Assembly (NCBI GenBank): GCA_030267565.1
Contig: BRXU01000047.1
Coordinates: 372,001-436,000, forward strand
DNA from: Pleodorina starrii
Lineage: Eukaryota; Chlorophyta; Chlorophyceae; Chlamydomonadales; Volvocaceae
Reading direction: 5' to 3'
Length of the DNA stretch: 64,000 bases
This document shows, one piece after another, positions 42,923 through 55,127 of the stretch. How positions within the stretch are numbered: position 1 is the first letter of the stretch; every line of letters begins with the position of its first letter. The position numbers and the translations under genes are program-made. Under the pieces are notes generated by a model, which saw only the letters and a list, made by a program, of their open reading frames with translations, made no database searches and was not told where the DNA came from.

Positions 42923-45900
42923 AGCAGGGGCTGATGCTGCTGCATCAGAGTGGCGGCTGGTGCCGCCGCCGCCGAAGCCGAAGCCCCCGTGGCGGCGGCC
43001 GACCCATGGTTCGGTGTCAGCGCAAGGCCCAGGAAGTCCGGCGCGCAGTAGTGGCCGTTGCCCCAGAGGCTGCTGGGCGCGGTGCTGTGGCCGTAGCTGG
43101 GGCCCTGGCCGAAGCTGGGGTTGGTGCCTGAACCGTTTGGGTTGGGAGGGGGGCTAGAACTGGAGCTGCCGCGCTGGCCCAGCCCCAGCCCCTGGCCCTG
43201 CACAGACCCGGGCCCGGTCGCAGTCCCAACGGCCCTGCTGGTGGCGCCAACCACCGCTGCTCCCTGTCTCATAAGCTGCTGTGGCGGCTGGGAGGAGGCC
43301 TGCAGCGGCGCCGAAGGCAGGGTGGTGCTGCCGCTGAAGCTGGCGCGGCCAGCGACCGACGAGTCGACGCCGCCGCCGCTGCCGCCGCCGCTGCCGCCGC
43401 CGCTGCCGGCGCCGAGAACGCTGCTGCCGCTGCGCGACAGCGGCTGCTGCTGCTGTGGCGGCGCCGCTGCGGCAGCGGCAGCGGCCGCCGCCGTCGCCTC
43501 TGCAGCCGCTGCCGCCGCCTCGGCCTGCGCGCACTGCAGCTGCGCCGTCGCCGCCTCCTCCCGCGATGCGCTGGCGGCCGCCGCCGCCGTCGCCGCCTCG
43601 GCCTCCGCGCGTGCCGCTGCCGCTTCGGTTCGCGCTTCTGCCGCTTCGGCTAGCGCCGCCTCCGCCTCCGCCGCCTCGGCCGCCGCGGCGGCCGCCGCCG
43701 CGTCTCGCTCCTGCTCCAGCGCCGCCGCCCGCTGCTCCAGCTCCCCGCACCGCGCCTGCGCCTGCTGCAGCTGCTGTCGGGTGTTGTCCAGCTCGGATTC
43801 GAGGCTGATGCGCACCGCCTCGGCCGTCTGGGCAGCAAGGTCCGCAGCCCTGAGGGCGGCCAGGCAGCAGCAATGGCAAGGAAGACAGATCAGTGGGCGG
43901 GTGGGCGAGCAGGGTTCGCGGCAGGGTTCCCGATGCGAGTCGAGCGTGGCGCGTATCGCTCGCGGCTGGTTCCCATACCGCTCGAGGCGCGCTCCCTCCG
44001 TTCGTGAGTTGCGGGATGGGCGCAAGGCTAAGGGGCCGGAGGCGGCTCCCTGGCGGGCATCTCCAACGTGACCTGACCTGGCGCAACACGAAAATGGCGG
44101 CCCCCTGCAGCCCGCAACACACTCCAAAGAGCTGTCAGGACAGACCCCACCACCACCACAGGCCCCCGGCCCAAGGACGCCCTGCTGCCGGGCTCCTCCT
44201 CCGCTCCCCTCCCCCGCTCGTCCGCTGCCCCCCGCCGCTTCCCGCCCGCCTCGCCGGCCCCGCCCGGCCCCGACTTGGCTCACCGGAGGTCCTTGCCCCT
44301 CGCCTCCCGCTCCGCCTCCACCGCCTCCGCCCGCTCCCTCGCCAGCTTCTCCGCCGCCCGCAGCGCGCCGTTGAGCCGCTCCACCTCCTTGGCCCGCTCC
44401 CCAGCCGCCACCGCCTCCGCGCCGCGCTCCTCCTGCGCCTTGGACTTCTGACGCTCCAGTGCGGCGGCGCGCTTGGTGGCCTGCTTCAACTGCATAAGCG
44501 CGTCGGGGGGGGCATTAGGGGGAGGGTTATCCACGGGGGTATAGGCCGGAGCCCGTGAACGGTAAAGTAACAGAAGAAGGCCGTCTCGTCGGCAAAAGGA
44601 GGGGTAGGGAGTGAGAGGCTTTGGGGGGCAGTGGGGCATTTGGGGGGAGCACGGGGGGCATTGGCGGGGAAGAGCATTGGGACAGGGGGCATTGAGTACT
44701 GGCGCATCCCGCCATGGGGCGGATCCCCCCAAACGGACCGCACAGGCACCGACGGCGCGCACGGATGCCCCCAGCACCGACAGCACAGCACAGCACATTA
44801 CGGTGCTCTCCCGCATGTCCCACCGCAGCAAACGCGCGTTCCAGACCGCGCGGGGCGCTCCCTCCCCCTCCCCTTCCCCTCCCCTTCCCCAAACCAGGAA
44901 GCCCCGCAAGAAGCCCCAGCCCCAGCCCCAGCTCCGTCCCTCAGGATGTCAGGAAGTTATCCCCAACAGGCAGGCTGGCGGGCTAACACCCCCCTCCCCT
45001 CGCCGCCTCCCGCCCCCTCCCCTCCCCGCCCCCTCCTCACTCCTCCCCACCTGCGCCTGCGCCTCCTGCAGCTCCCTCTGCACCTCCGCCTCCCTCAGCG
45101 CAGCGCCCTGCGCCTCCGCCTCCATGGACTGAAGCCGAGTATCAGCCTCGCGAAGCCGCGACTCGGCCTCCGCCAGACGGGACTCGGCCTGGCGCTTGGC
45201 GCCGTCCTTGTCGTACACAGACTCCTTGAGGCCCGAGATGACGCCCTCGTACTGCGCGGTGGCATGCGATACGGCGGCAGGGAAGGCGGCGCAGCTATTC
45301 CCGTCAGTTGCTACCCAGGCGTCGATGTCACGACCGAGGCCGAGGCCGAGGCCGAGGGTGAGGGCGAGGGCGAGAGGCGGCGTGCAGCTGCGAGGCGCGC
45401 GAGGCTACGCGCGGAGCGCATGACCTTCCTCACCTCACGAGCCGACATGCGGACGCTCAAGGCTACCTGTTCATGGGCCCTAACAACGGTGCTGACGTGA
45501 CGCAGGGCCTGTGCACAGCTGCAATACTCCGTATTGACCGCCTGCCCCGCAGCCCTCCGACAGGCCAGCGTGTCACGGGGGCGAGAACACAAGAGGGCCA
45601 ACGCAGCAGCATACGCCGCCCGACCGTATGCCTGCCCGGACCAGCTGCAACCCACGCGCGCCCGCCTGCCCGCCCGAGCCGGGGCCGACCCCCGAGCCGC
45701 CCGCCCGTGTTCCCTCTTACCGCTCCCCTCCTACTCCTCCCCCTTCCCCTCCCTCCCCGCCCACACCTCGGTGATCCTCGCCTCCAGCGCCGCCGCTTCC
45801 GCCCGCAGCCGCTTGTTCTCCTCCCTCAGACTGCGCGCCTCCTCCGCAAAGGGCTTGTCGCTCTCACAGGCCTTCTTGATCAGGTCGCTGATGCGGCTGT

Positions 45901-48900
45901 CAGCCCACTCCTGAGGGAGGCCCGGACCGGATGGAGGCAGCAACGAGCGAAACGCCTCGGGGGGTCAGACGAGCTCGGGGGTGATTGAATCGGGTGTGAG
46001 TGGGCGACGGGACAAGGACGCCCAGGGCCCCGCTGCTCTTCCCCCCAACCCCCCACATCCCACGCTGCGTCGCGCCGCGCTCGGGGCGCGAGAGGGCAGA
46101 ACGAAGCCTACGGTGGCACAACCTCAAAGTGGCGACGGGCAACTGCACGACACGCCGACACGGTCTCCCACCCACCGCGAGGGCCCCGCCCTCCCCCACC
46201 ACCACCACCCCGTCAATCCCGCTCAGCACCCCCCAGCCGGCCCCCCATCCCCGCAGCCGTCCCTCCCCCCTCCTTCCACCCCCCACCTTGTGTTTCTTGA
46301 GCATGGCCAGTTCCTTGTGCAGCTGCTGCCTCTCCAGCAGGTACCGATTGATGGCGGCATTGGACTGAAGCACCAGGTTGCTCAACATGTCGATGTGGGA
46401 GGGGGGAAGCATGATGGCGGGCTGACCGGAGCTGCCGCCGCCGGAGACACCGCCACCGCCGCCGCCGCCGCCGCCTCCGGGCCCACCCTGCGCACCGGCG
46501 CCTCCTGCGGGTCGGAGCGCGTGCAGGGGGCAGGCGCAGGGACAGGAGCAAGTGTGGGGACACAGGACCCAGTTCTGGGGTTGAGTACTAGTGCGGGAAG
46601 ACCCACGGGTCAGACGGTACCACACCCGGTCGGGTAGCCAATCCCGCCATGCCCTGCTCCGAGGCCGCTACACACAGGCGGCCCACTGGAGCAGGGGGGT
46701 GTAGGAAAGAAAGACTCGCCAGGCGAAGCGCGGCGGAGGAGACAACAATCGCGGCTCCGGTGGGTCTTCAGCCCTAGACGGCGTAGCCAGCGCCTTGCCC
46801 TCTGGGGGCCTCGTGGGGGCGGCGCCTCATGAGGTGAGCCCAACTCGCTCCGAAAAGCCCGGACGCCCGGCGGCGGCATCGCTCATCAGGCAGGCCCCCG
46901 CGCCCCCCCCCCCCACACGCACGTGCCTCACACGCCGAACGCCAACCCCCCGGCGGCCGCTACCCGATCCCCCGCCCCTCGCTCACCCGGCGCCTCCCGC
47001 TGCATCTGCTGCTGCTGCTGTTGCAGCTGCAGCAGCCGGTCCGTGAACTGCTTGAGCTCCCCCGCAATGTCCAGACCGGCGTTCGGGTCCGACAACGGGT
47101 CGCCGCCGCCGCCGCCTCCCGGCCACTGCGACCCCGCCCCACTGTGACCACCCTGCGCACTCGCTCCCACCGCCGCCGCTCCCGCGCCCTGACCCGCCTG
47201 TGAGGACGACTGCTGCTGCTGCTGCTGGTACTGCTGTGGGGGCTGCTGCTGCTGCTGCTGTGAGTGCTGTTGCTGCACCCCCACCCCCGAGCCCGCCGCT
47301 GCGCTGCCCGCCACCGCCCCCACCGACCCGCCCTGCGGTCCGCCCGGGTGCGGCTGCTGCTGCTGCGGCTGCTGGTAGTGGACCGAGGAGCCGCCGCCCC
47401 CACCGCCAGCGGCAGCGCCCTCCGAGCCGGCGGGGGCGTAATAACCGCCACTCCCGTCCACCGACGACCGCCCGCCGCCCCCCGCCGCCAGCCCAATCCC
47501 CATCATCGGCGCCAGCGCCGACGCCGGCGTGAGCACCACCGTCGCGGCGGCAGGCGCGCCGCCGCCCCCGCCCTTCCCCGCGCCACTCGGCATCGCCGCC
47601 AGCACGCCGTACTGCTGCTGCTGGTGCCCGGCGGCGCCCGGCGGCTTGCCGCCGCCCCCCGCCTCCCCCTGCGAGAATATCTCCGCGGCGGTGGTTGTGG
47701 TGGTTGTGGTGAGGAACACCGGCCCCGCCAGCGCCGAGGGCCCCCCCGCGGCGGAGGAGGCGGTGAGCAGCTGCACCGCCGCGTCCGCGTCCGCCATGCA
47801 GAGCGTTGCCGCCAGCTCCGCGGTCTGGTGGGGTATGGTGGGCACCCGCTCCTGGATCTTGCGGATGCATGTGGCCACGTCCATGTGCTTCAGAAGGTCC
47901 TGCACGGTCAGGGGCCTGCAGGGGGGGAGGCGAGGGAGGGAGACGTGGGGAGAAGTGGGGAGACGTGCGAAGAGGCGGGGAGACGTGGGGAGACGTGGGG
48001 AGCCACCGTAGGGTTGGGGATGGGAGTGAACTGAAGTACGGCGCGGCTTTGGTGTGGGAACTGGGGGAGGGAGGGAGGGGGGAGGAGAGGGAAACAGACA
48101 TCCGCACAGGCACGCGCACGGCACGTTGACCGGGGAGTTGTCCACGTACAGGCCGGAGCCCGTAAACGGTAGTGTAGGGAGGTGACGGGTGGATGGAGGG
48201 TAACGGAGGCGGGGCTGGACAAGGCCTAGCAGGGAAGGGAAGGGTGGGCGGTGCGACGCGAGAATGGGATACGGGGCTGCCAGTGCGCTTGCCAGGGGGG
48301 TGGGGGTGGTAAAAAGAAAATACCGCAGCGGAGACGGAGACGGCGTTAGGGGGGTGGGGGTGGGGGTCGCCGCCAGATGCTGGGGGCCGGCGTGAAGAGG
48401 GCGAGGTAATGCTGAGGGTGGGGTACAGGGGTGGGGCCAGCGGGTGGATGCCGGTGATGACGATGGGGCCGGTGGGCATCAGGCAGCGGCGCGGCGAAGG
48501 GCGGACGGTTCAAGGCTAGGCAAGGGCAAGATGAGGAAGAGCCGGGCGCCAGGGCGGCGGCAGTGTGCGCTTCGGATGGTGTCATGTACCGGACGGCAAT
48601 GCGACCCCCTTTCATCCTGCCTGGCTCCTTCCTCCTTCCTGCCCCCCCCCCAAACTCCCCTCTGGCCCCCGGACATCCTTCCCAGCCCCTGCACCGCCGC
48701 GTCCTCGGGCCTGCCCTCGTCGCTTCAACTTGACCTCCTCCTTCCTTTGCTGTGCTTTCGTCTTTACTGGCCTCCCCGCACTCACACATGCCCCCTCCCG
48801 CGTCCCATCAATGTTACGACCCAACCTACGCAAACCAACCTATGCACCCGCGAAAGCCCTTCCCTCGAAACCCCGGCTCACCCGCCCAGCCCAGCCCCGG

Positions 48901-50092
48901 GCGAGCGGTAAAATCTTCTCCCCTGAGACCGACCCACCCACCCTCCAGACCGACCGACCGAACCAAACCGCAACCCAAACCATCCCAACTCAAAACAATG
49001 TAGCAAGTCCTCCCTCCACGCCCATCCCCCCCTCCTCCTCCTCCTCCTCCCGGGAGCTCCCCCATCCCACCTGCTAAAGTCCACGCTGTCCTTGTGTTGG
49101 TGGTAGAAGGCCAGCATCTTGGCCGGATCCACCTTGCCCTTGCCGTGTCGGTTGATGTACTCGATACACACCCGCTGGGCCATGGGCTCGCTGCTGCCGG
49201 TGGCCTTCATCAGCTTCTCAAGAGCCGGCTTGGCCTGGACCTCAGTCAGCAGACCGCGCAGCTTGTCGGTCACGCGGGCGGGAGGCAGGTTCAGCATGAA
49301 GGGGAGGGCCTGGGGGGGGAGGGAAGGCGGGGAGGGGAAGGCGGGGATGGGGGAACGGCGGAGGGATGAGAGGGGAGAAGAGGGCGTTTTGGGTGGAGCG
49401 GGAGCATCGGAGGGGAGTTTGGGGGGTGGCGGAGAGTAGAGCAGTCTGTATTGGCTCAAGTATTGGCTCAAGGGGACGTGCGCATTGCGGGGAGGACGTA
49501 GGAGGAGACGGAGAGCAGCGCGAGGTGGGGCGCCGAGGTGGGGAGAGGTGGTCCCGGAGAGTCTGCGCCGGCGATGTGCGCGTGTGCGTACGAGACGTCG
49601 GCGACAATGGCGGCGGCGCGGCGCTGGCATGTGGGGATGGCTGCGCATCATGTGGGGGGGGCTAAGCTGCTGGCTGTGTGTAGGCAGTGGGCAGTGCGCG
49701 GTGGAGGGAAGCACCGGAGCGGCACCCGTTTGGCTGCAGTGCTCCAGGGCGGGGAGAAAGACGCCAGGGCCGCCCCCCGCCCTGGAGTGTAGGCGGCCCC
49801 GGCGACAAGGGGACCAACGCAACCCGCCCACGGCAGGCCTGACGCGTGTGCTCCCGCCGCCGCCGCCATGATGAGATGTACGAATATCGCACGGCGGGCG
49901 CAAGCCGACGCACACATTACACGAATGCCGGACGAGCGATTGCGGTAGGCTGTAGTCCCAGCAATATTCGGAGGTTTTGGGGGATTGTGGGGTGCGTTAC
50001 GGGGCGATGTGGCAAGGGGGTGGGGAACGAATCAAACGACGCGCGGACGTAGGGACAGAGGTGACAGAGCCCCCACGGCTGCTTGCGCGAAG

Positions 50093-50182
<90 letters not shown>

Positions 50183-50822
50183 CCTCCCCGCGCCGTCCCG
50201 CGGCTGCAGCAGATGCAGAAGCAGCGCTGTCTCAGGATCGCTGCCTTCCCTCAGCAAGATCGCTGTGATGTGCGGATCCGCGCCCAAGCCGGCCCTCCGT
50301 CAGACAGGCGACCCATACCTGCTGCAAAAGCGTCGCCTGCTGCGTCGCAAAGGCAAGCATTTGTTGTGCAATCTGCACCTGTAGTCCATTCACCGCACCG
50401 CCGTTTGTGCCGCTGCTGCCAGCCCCGTTGGCGTGAGGCACAGGGCCCGTTGGAGCTAGCTCGACTGACACACAGTAGCCGTCCAAGGGGATGGACAGCG
50501 TTGTGGGAAGAGTCAGCGTGCTTGGCAGCAAGGTAGTCGTTGCGGTGCTGCTGGTAGCTCCTATGCTGTCGTTGCTGCCGCCGTTCGGAAGGGTAGCATC
50601 GAGAGGCGAGTCCGGAGCAAGCTGCTGCATGCTTGTGTTTGCACCCATTGCTGCAAGACCCTCCAATCGTTCATTATGGACGACCGGAGGAGGGTCCAGC
50701 GGCTGGGAAGGGGTTGAGCTGGCGCACCCCACTGTGACTGCTTGTGCTGCTTGGCTGCTGGCAGAAGGTGCGCTGGAGCTTTCCTTTGGCTGACGACTAC
50801 TGAAGAGATTGCTGAAGAACAT
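41299..50822 (-). CDS. Large Gln/Gly/Ala-rich coiled-coil protein, unknown function
   Basis: Nine exons give 1688 residues with consistent phase: 50319-50822, 49071-49309, 46987-47915, 46287-46504, 45767-45910, 45434-45508, 45051-45251, 44284-44489, 41299-43849. The start is ATG 50822 (MFFSNLFSSRQPKE); a stop is not seen just upstream in frame, but the next usable in-frame codon is TTG. Order: Ser/Thr-rich head; a helical globular part (NLPPARVTDKLRGLL, ALEKLMKATGSSEPMAQR, LLKHMDVATCIRKIQERVP); a Gly/Gln-rich linker; coiled coils (SHIDMLSNLVLQSNAAINRY, KPFAEEARSLREENKRL, AESRLAEAESRLREADTRL, KDLRAADLAAQTAEAVRISL); and a long Gly/Met/Ala/Gln tail with two poly-Gln tracts, ending LLRQLELLRQM. 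Exon 45434-45508 is the least certain. No known family was recognised. Composition suggests a scaffold or an RNA- or condensate-associated protein, which is inference only. Confidence 0.65.
44525..44590 (-). repeat. R1 repeat, long form (intron 7 of Gln-rich gene)
   Basis: Near-identical, on the sense strand of its host gene, to 10138-10203, and again just before an exon (44489, 35 bp away). Confidence 0.9.
48136..48172 (-). repeat. R1 repeat (intron 2 of Gln-rich gene)
   Basis: On the minus strand: ACCGTTTACGGGCTCCGGCC then TGTACGTGGACAACTC. Shares its intron with an R2 copy at 48309. Confidence 0.85.
48309..48349 (+). repeat. R2 repeat (intron 2 of Gln-rich gene)
   Basis: GTAAAAAGAAAATACCGCAG then CGGAGACGGAGACGGCGTTA, near-identical to 18081-18123, antisense to its host gene. 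Confidence 0.85.
50096..50176. repeat. TG dinucleotide microsatellite
   Basis: About 40 uninterrupted GT units in the first intron of the Gln-rich gene (CA on the transcribed-sense strand). No other dinucleotide run of this length was seen in the window. Confidence 0.98.
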
Positions 50823-51164
50823 GACGTAGGCAAAGGACGCCCACGCCAACGTGTTGCTAGATACAGGATAGGTCAAGCGAACACGTTCGAACGCGAATGT
50901 TGGGCCATGATGACAAGCACTTTATGGTACGGTAGCGGAGCTCTATCTCTAAACTACATGTGGGCCAAACACGTCACTTGAGGGTTTTCGGCCGCTTGCA
51001 CGACACCCGCTGAACTGTGAGCTCTGATAACTGCATAGGATTACACAAGCGTATTCCTCTTGCACCACGATACTTATAAAGCGTTTCAATTATAGGGGAG
51101 AGCTTGTGTCGTTGCTACTCTTTTTTCCTAATCGACATAGCTCTGTGCCGCGTCATCCTGGGCC
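50823..51164. promoter_or_regulatory. Shared divergent promoter region
   Basis: 342 bp separate the start codon of the Gln-rich gene (minus) from that of PRCC (plus). The stretch is clearly lower in GC than the genes. A TATA-like TATAAAG at about 51075-51081 lies about 85 bp before the PRCC start codon, and an ATTATA follows at about 51090. It presumably serves both genes. Confidence 0.55.
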
Positions 51165-54100
51165 ATGGATTTGCTAACCGGATACGGTTCCGACGCATCA
51201 GACGATGAGCACAATCATACCCCTGTTTCGGGCTCTGCTTGCGCACCTCCCGGGGCACTGCAAACAGCGGTGAGTCCTCGCCTAGTCAGTGGTCCTTACG
51301 CAGCCATCACAGCAACAAGCACGCGTGTAATGCACCTTATTGCCCCTTGCTCCTACCCTTATGCCCCGCGCCATCGCCGAAGGTGCATAAACAGCAACTG
51401 CCAGCACAACAACCCCAACATCGACACCACCCACCCGCGCCGTCACAACCGAAAATGGCACCGGATGTGGGTGGGATCGCGGGCGGGGGAGGCGCCAGCT
51501 CCGGGCTGTTGGCGCGGCTGCCTCAGCCCTCGGCGACAACGAGCGGCCTCCAAGGACTGCCCCCACCCTCGGGCGGAGACGCACGCGGCCCTGGCCCTCG
51601 CAAAGTCGTCTCCATGCAGCTGCCGTTCCGCAAGGAGCTGCTGGCAGCTGCCCTGGACAGCGACGATGAGGACGAGCCAGCAGCGAAGCGGGTCAAAGCG
51701 ACCGGCGCCAAGTCCCGGTTGATGGACTTTCTGCCGCCGCCAAAGCACGATACCGGCGCCGTACGAGCTTTAGGCGCGGCGCCAGCTCGGGAGCGGCCCG
51801 CCAAGGCGACCGGATCCGCAGCTGGATCCGCATCGGCGGCCGCAGCCTCCCGCAGCGCCGCGGCGGGAGCCGGGGGCGGCGGCGGTGACCACCTCCCCGC
51901 GGACTTCTTCGCCGGCGGCGCCACCGAACCGCTTGGCAACGAAGCCTACCGCGTCCGCGACGACGGCGGCGGCGGCGCCAGCGCCACCTACTACGACGCA
52001 TCGACCGGGGCATACCCGTACGACACGTACGGCGGATCTTACGACCAGTCAGCTTATTACGCCCACGACTACGGGTCCGCGGCGGCGGCAGGGCCGCTGC
52101 CGTCGGCAGCCGCGGCGGGCGGCCGCGGTGCGACGACGGCGGGGCCGGCGGCGCCTGCGGGCCCTGAGGACCTGATAGCGGAGGCGCTCCGCGCCGAGCA
52201 GGAGCGCGCCAGCAAGCGAGGCGGCGGTGGCGGCGGCGGCGTGAAGCTTGTGGAGATCAACGCCAAGGAGCTGACTGCGATGGACCCGGCGGCGAGGGAG
52301 GCAGCAAACAGCGCACGGGACGCGCTGGGGCCCGAGTATGCGCGTGAGTACGGGATCGGTTCGGACCTGGGCTGTGCGACTCGCGCTACACCACTACCGG
52401 CACATCTCGCGGCACACCACTAAGGACGGGCGGGGTAGGTCGCCCAGGGCCTGGCATAACCTGGTGCAGAGAGGCAGAGGGCGATGGTGTATGTGTTCAG
52501 GGCAGGCATTGCGGTGGAAATCCATTCATTCATTCGTTCCTCCGTGCGGGGCCGCTCGCACAGTGCCCGCTCCGTGTCGGCTCTCTGTATCAGAGGGGCT
52601 TTGGAGGGCGGGGCGGGCGGGATGTGGGGTCCCTGGGTGGGCAGTCGGCGGCTGTGTGCAGCTGTGGGCAGATCTGTCTCTGTGGACGTGTGGAGGCAGA
52701 CGGCGCGACGCTGGGGGTTGGGTGCGTATGCTTGTGCGTATACGCATGGGCGTGCGGATGCGTGCGGATGCGCGGCACTGGCAGTCGTGGAATAACTGCA
52801 CGGCGCTCCGCCGCCGCCGCCGCCGCCGCTGCTGCTGCTACCGCTCAATTCGAAGGACGGGGATGACGGGAGGGGCGCAGGTGGTGCGCGTGTGGAGTAG
52901 CGGCGTCAGCCGCAGCGTGGCCGTGAGGGTTTCCTTACTTGTCACGTGGCCTTACCGGGCAGGGTGGTCAGGCAGGGTGGCCTACTCACTCAGTCGCAGC
53001 CGGGCGGTCAGGCGCAGCCGGGCGGTGATTGGGGGCCTCTGGTTCCGGAGCCGGGCTACGGGGGGGCTGGAACCTGGGGTGCGCAGCTCACCTGACTGCA
53101 CGAGCCTGACTGCACACCCCAACAACACGCCCGGCGGGCTGTACTTGCGAATCTCGCTCCCTTCTGCGCGCGCCCCAAGCCAGGCTGCTCTGTCTTGGCT
53201 TGCACAGGAAAAGGCGTCTGTCTTGGCTTGCACAGGAAACGGCGCATAGGCCGCTCCGTCCTGATTCCTGCTGCCTTGTGCCCTTCCCTCATCCCCCACT
53301 CATCCGCACTCCGCCCGTGTGCCCCCCTGCCCTCTGCCCTCTGCCCCCCCCCCCGGGGCGCCTCCCCTTCCCCCCGCAGTGTCGCTCCGTCGCTCCGCCG
53401 CCCCGTTCGAGGGCAGCAAGATGGCTCGCCGCAAGCACCAGATCGGCACGTTGCTGTTCAACGCGCGCATGCAGGAGCTGGAGCACATGGAGAAGCGGAC
53501 GGCGGGGCAGAAGAGCAAGGCGGAGACGGTGCGAGGAGCGGGGACCCGGGGACCGGGGAGGGGAGGGAAAGGGGAGGGCGGGGCGGTGTCCACAGAGAGA
53601 GCTTCGGAGGAGGGGGAGAAAGTAGAACGGAGACGGGAGAAGAGGAGAAAGGAATGGGTGCGAAGTTGAGATGCGGTTGCTGCCGCGCTAGACGCGACGG
53701 CACCGTGTTTGTGATGGGGCCTGGATGGGGTTGGCGGGCTTGGTGGGCGGGAAGGGAATTTTTGATGCAGGGGCTCCGAGGGTCGGTCGGTGTACTGAGC
53801 GCAAGGCGCTGGTGAGGAAAGGGGAGACCCGCGCCCACCCCTGCCTGCCAGGTCGGGCTTCTCCCGGGGTCTAGGTACGGAAGCGCTCCGGCCGTATCCG
53901 GCCCCGCGCGCAGCAGGGGGGCGTCGGTTCAGCCAGGAAAAGCCGTTCCTGCTGCTGCTCCGCATGCGCGGGGATCTGCCCATCTGTTATTCTTGCGTGC
54001 AAGTGGATTCGTGAGGCTGGGGAGCCCATGCCGGTTCCCGTGCCCCCGCTGCCCGCTCTCTGTCGGGGCACGCCATCCCTCTGTTACGATAGTTCGTTGC

Positions 54101-54205
54101 ATTTCCAAACGAACGGCACGCCATGGGCCGTAACCTCTTGCCCCGCCTGGCCGCCCTTCCCCGACCCTTTCCACCCTATCCCAGGCTGCCAAGTATGGCT
54201 GGTAA
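51165..54205 (+). CDS. PRCC: PRCC-like protein (nuclear, pre-mRNA processing-associated)
   Basis: Four exons give 411 residues: 51165-51269, about 51383-52343, 53380-53528 and 54185-54205. The start MDLLTGYGSDASDDE resembles the N terminus of PRCC proteins. An Ala/Gly/Pro-rich middle carries the PRCC-type short blocks LDSDDEDEPAAKRVK and LPADFFAGG, Tyr-rich YDQSAYYAHDYG, then KLVEINAKELTA. The C-terminal hallmark is SKMARRKHQIGTLLFNARMQ, and the last 21-nt exon encodes AAKYGW, matching the conserved QAKYGF ending. In other eukaryotes PRCC is a nuclear protein linked to splicing factors and mitotic checkpoint control. The acceptor of exon 2 could instead be slightly downstream, since several in-frame AGs exist there. 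The order of motifs makes the assignment firm although overall similarity is low. Confidence 0.82.
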
Positions 54206-55127
54206 AGCGGCTGGTAGCAGGATTGCGCGAGCCTGCCATGTGTGTGTCTGTGTGGACTTGGAGGCGCAAACGAATAGGGGACACCAAGGGGGACGCCGTG
54301 CAAGGAGACGTACATCGATGGCCGCAGACGTTGCCTGGACGAAGATTGGAGGGGCTCCCCGATGGAGCTTTTTCGGACTGCGGCAGCTGGTGTTGGTGTT
54401 GCTGTTGGTGTCGCTCCTCCCCTTGGGGGCGGATGGGCGCGAGACTGAGGCTACATCCGTGGCATGCGCAATCCATGTCGCTTTCAGGTGGCCGCTCGCG
54501 GAGAGGAGCGGCGTGTGTGGTGTGTCGCATCTCACATGGCAGGCGCGTCCAGCCGGCCCGTGTGGCCGTGTTGGTAGTAGGACTGGCCAGAAGCTCCGGC
54601 AGGGGAGCCGTAACCACTGCCGTTGCCAGGGTTGCCATGTGTTGTGTCCATGTGTTGTGTAAGGGAAACCGCAAATGGGTTCGGAGCCGGGCGGAGTGTG
54701 CAACGGCGCAGAAGGTGGTGGGCAGGGGCAGTACGGACAATAACGGAGTCTAATTGTAAATCCAGAGCTCTGGGCGTGATGGTTTCTGCTACATCAGCGC
54801 TACATCAGTAAACAGCTTGGTCTACCAGAGTAGTAGCCCCAATATGTGACGCTGAGCTGTGCGATTCTGACAGTCGAGCTATCTCCAAGACTGAGTCGTT
54901 GCCTTTTGATGCTGAAAGTCTGAATCGAACATCTGCGTTGTTGTGCTGGGAGAGGCGCTCTGTCAAAACAAGCAGTTTGGAAAGCGTTACGACGTCTTTA
55001 GTGTCGGGAATGTCGGAGGGAGAAATGGTACGAGCCCTTCCGTGATGTATTTTATTAATGAGCAATTTGATCTTGGCTACCCTGCTGACATGCAACGGGT
55101 TTCGATACGTGCGTTTTCTTTCAGGCA
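54206..55127. other. Intergenic region and 5' leader of the F-box/FIST gene
   Basis: TGTAA candidates for PRCC polyadenylation occur at 54656 and 54754. From about 54750 the base composition drops to about half GC, as at other promoters here. TTTTCTTTCAG ends three bases before the ATG at 55128 and looks like an acceptor, so the F-box gene may have an intron in its 5' leader. A 107-codon minus-strand frame (54805-55128) lacks an ATG start and is not called. Confidence 0.5.
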
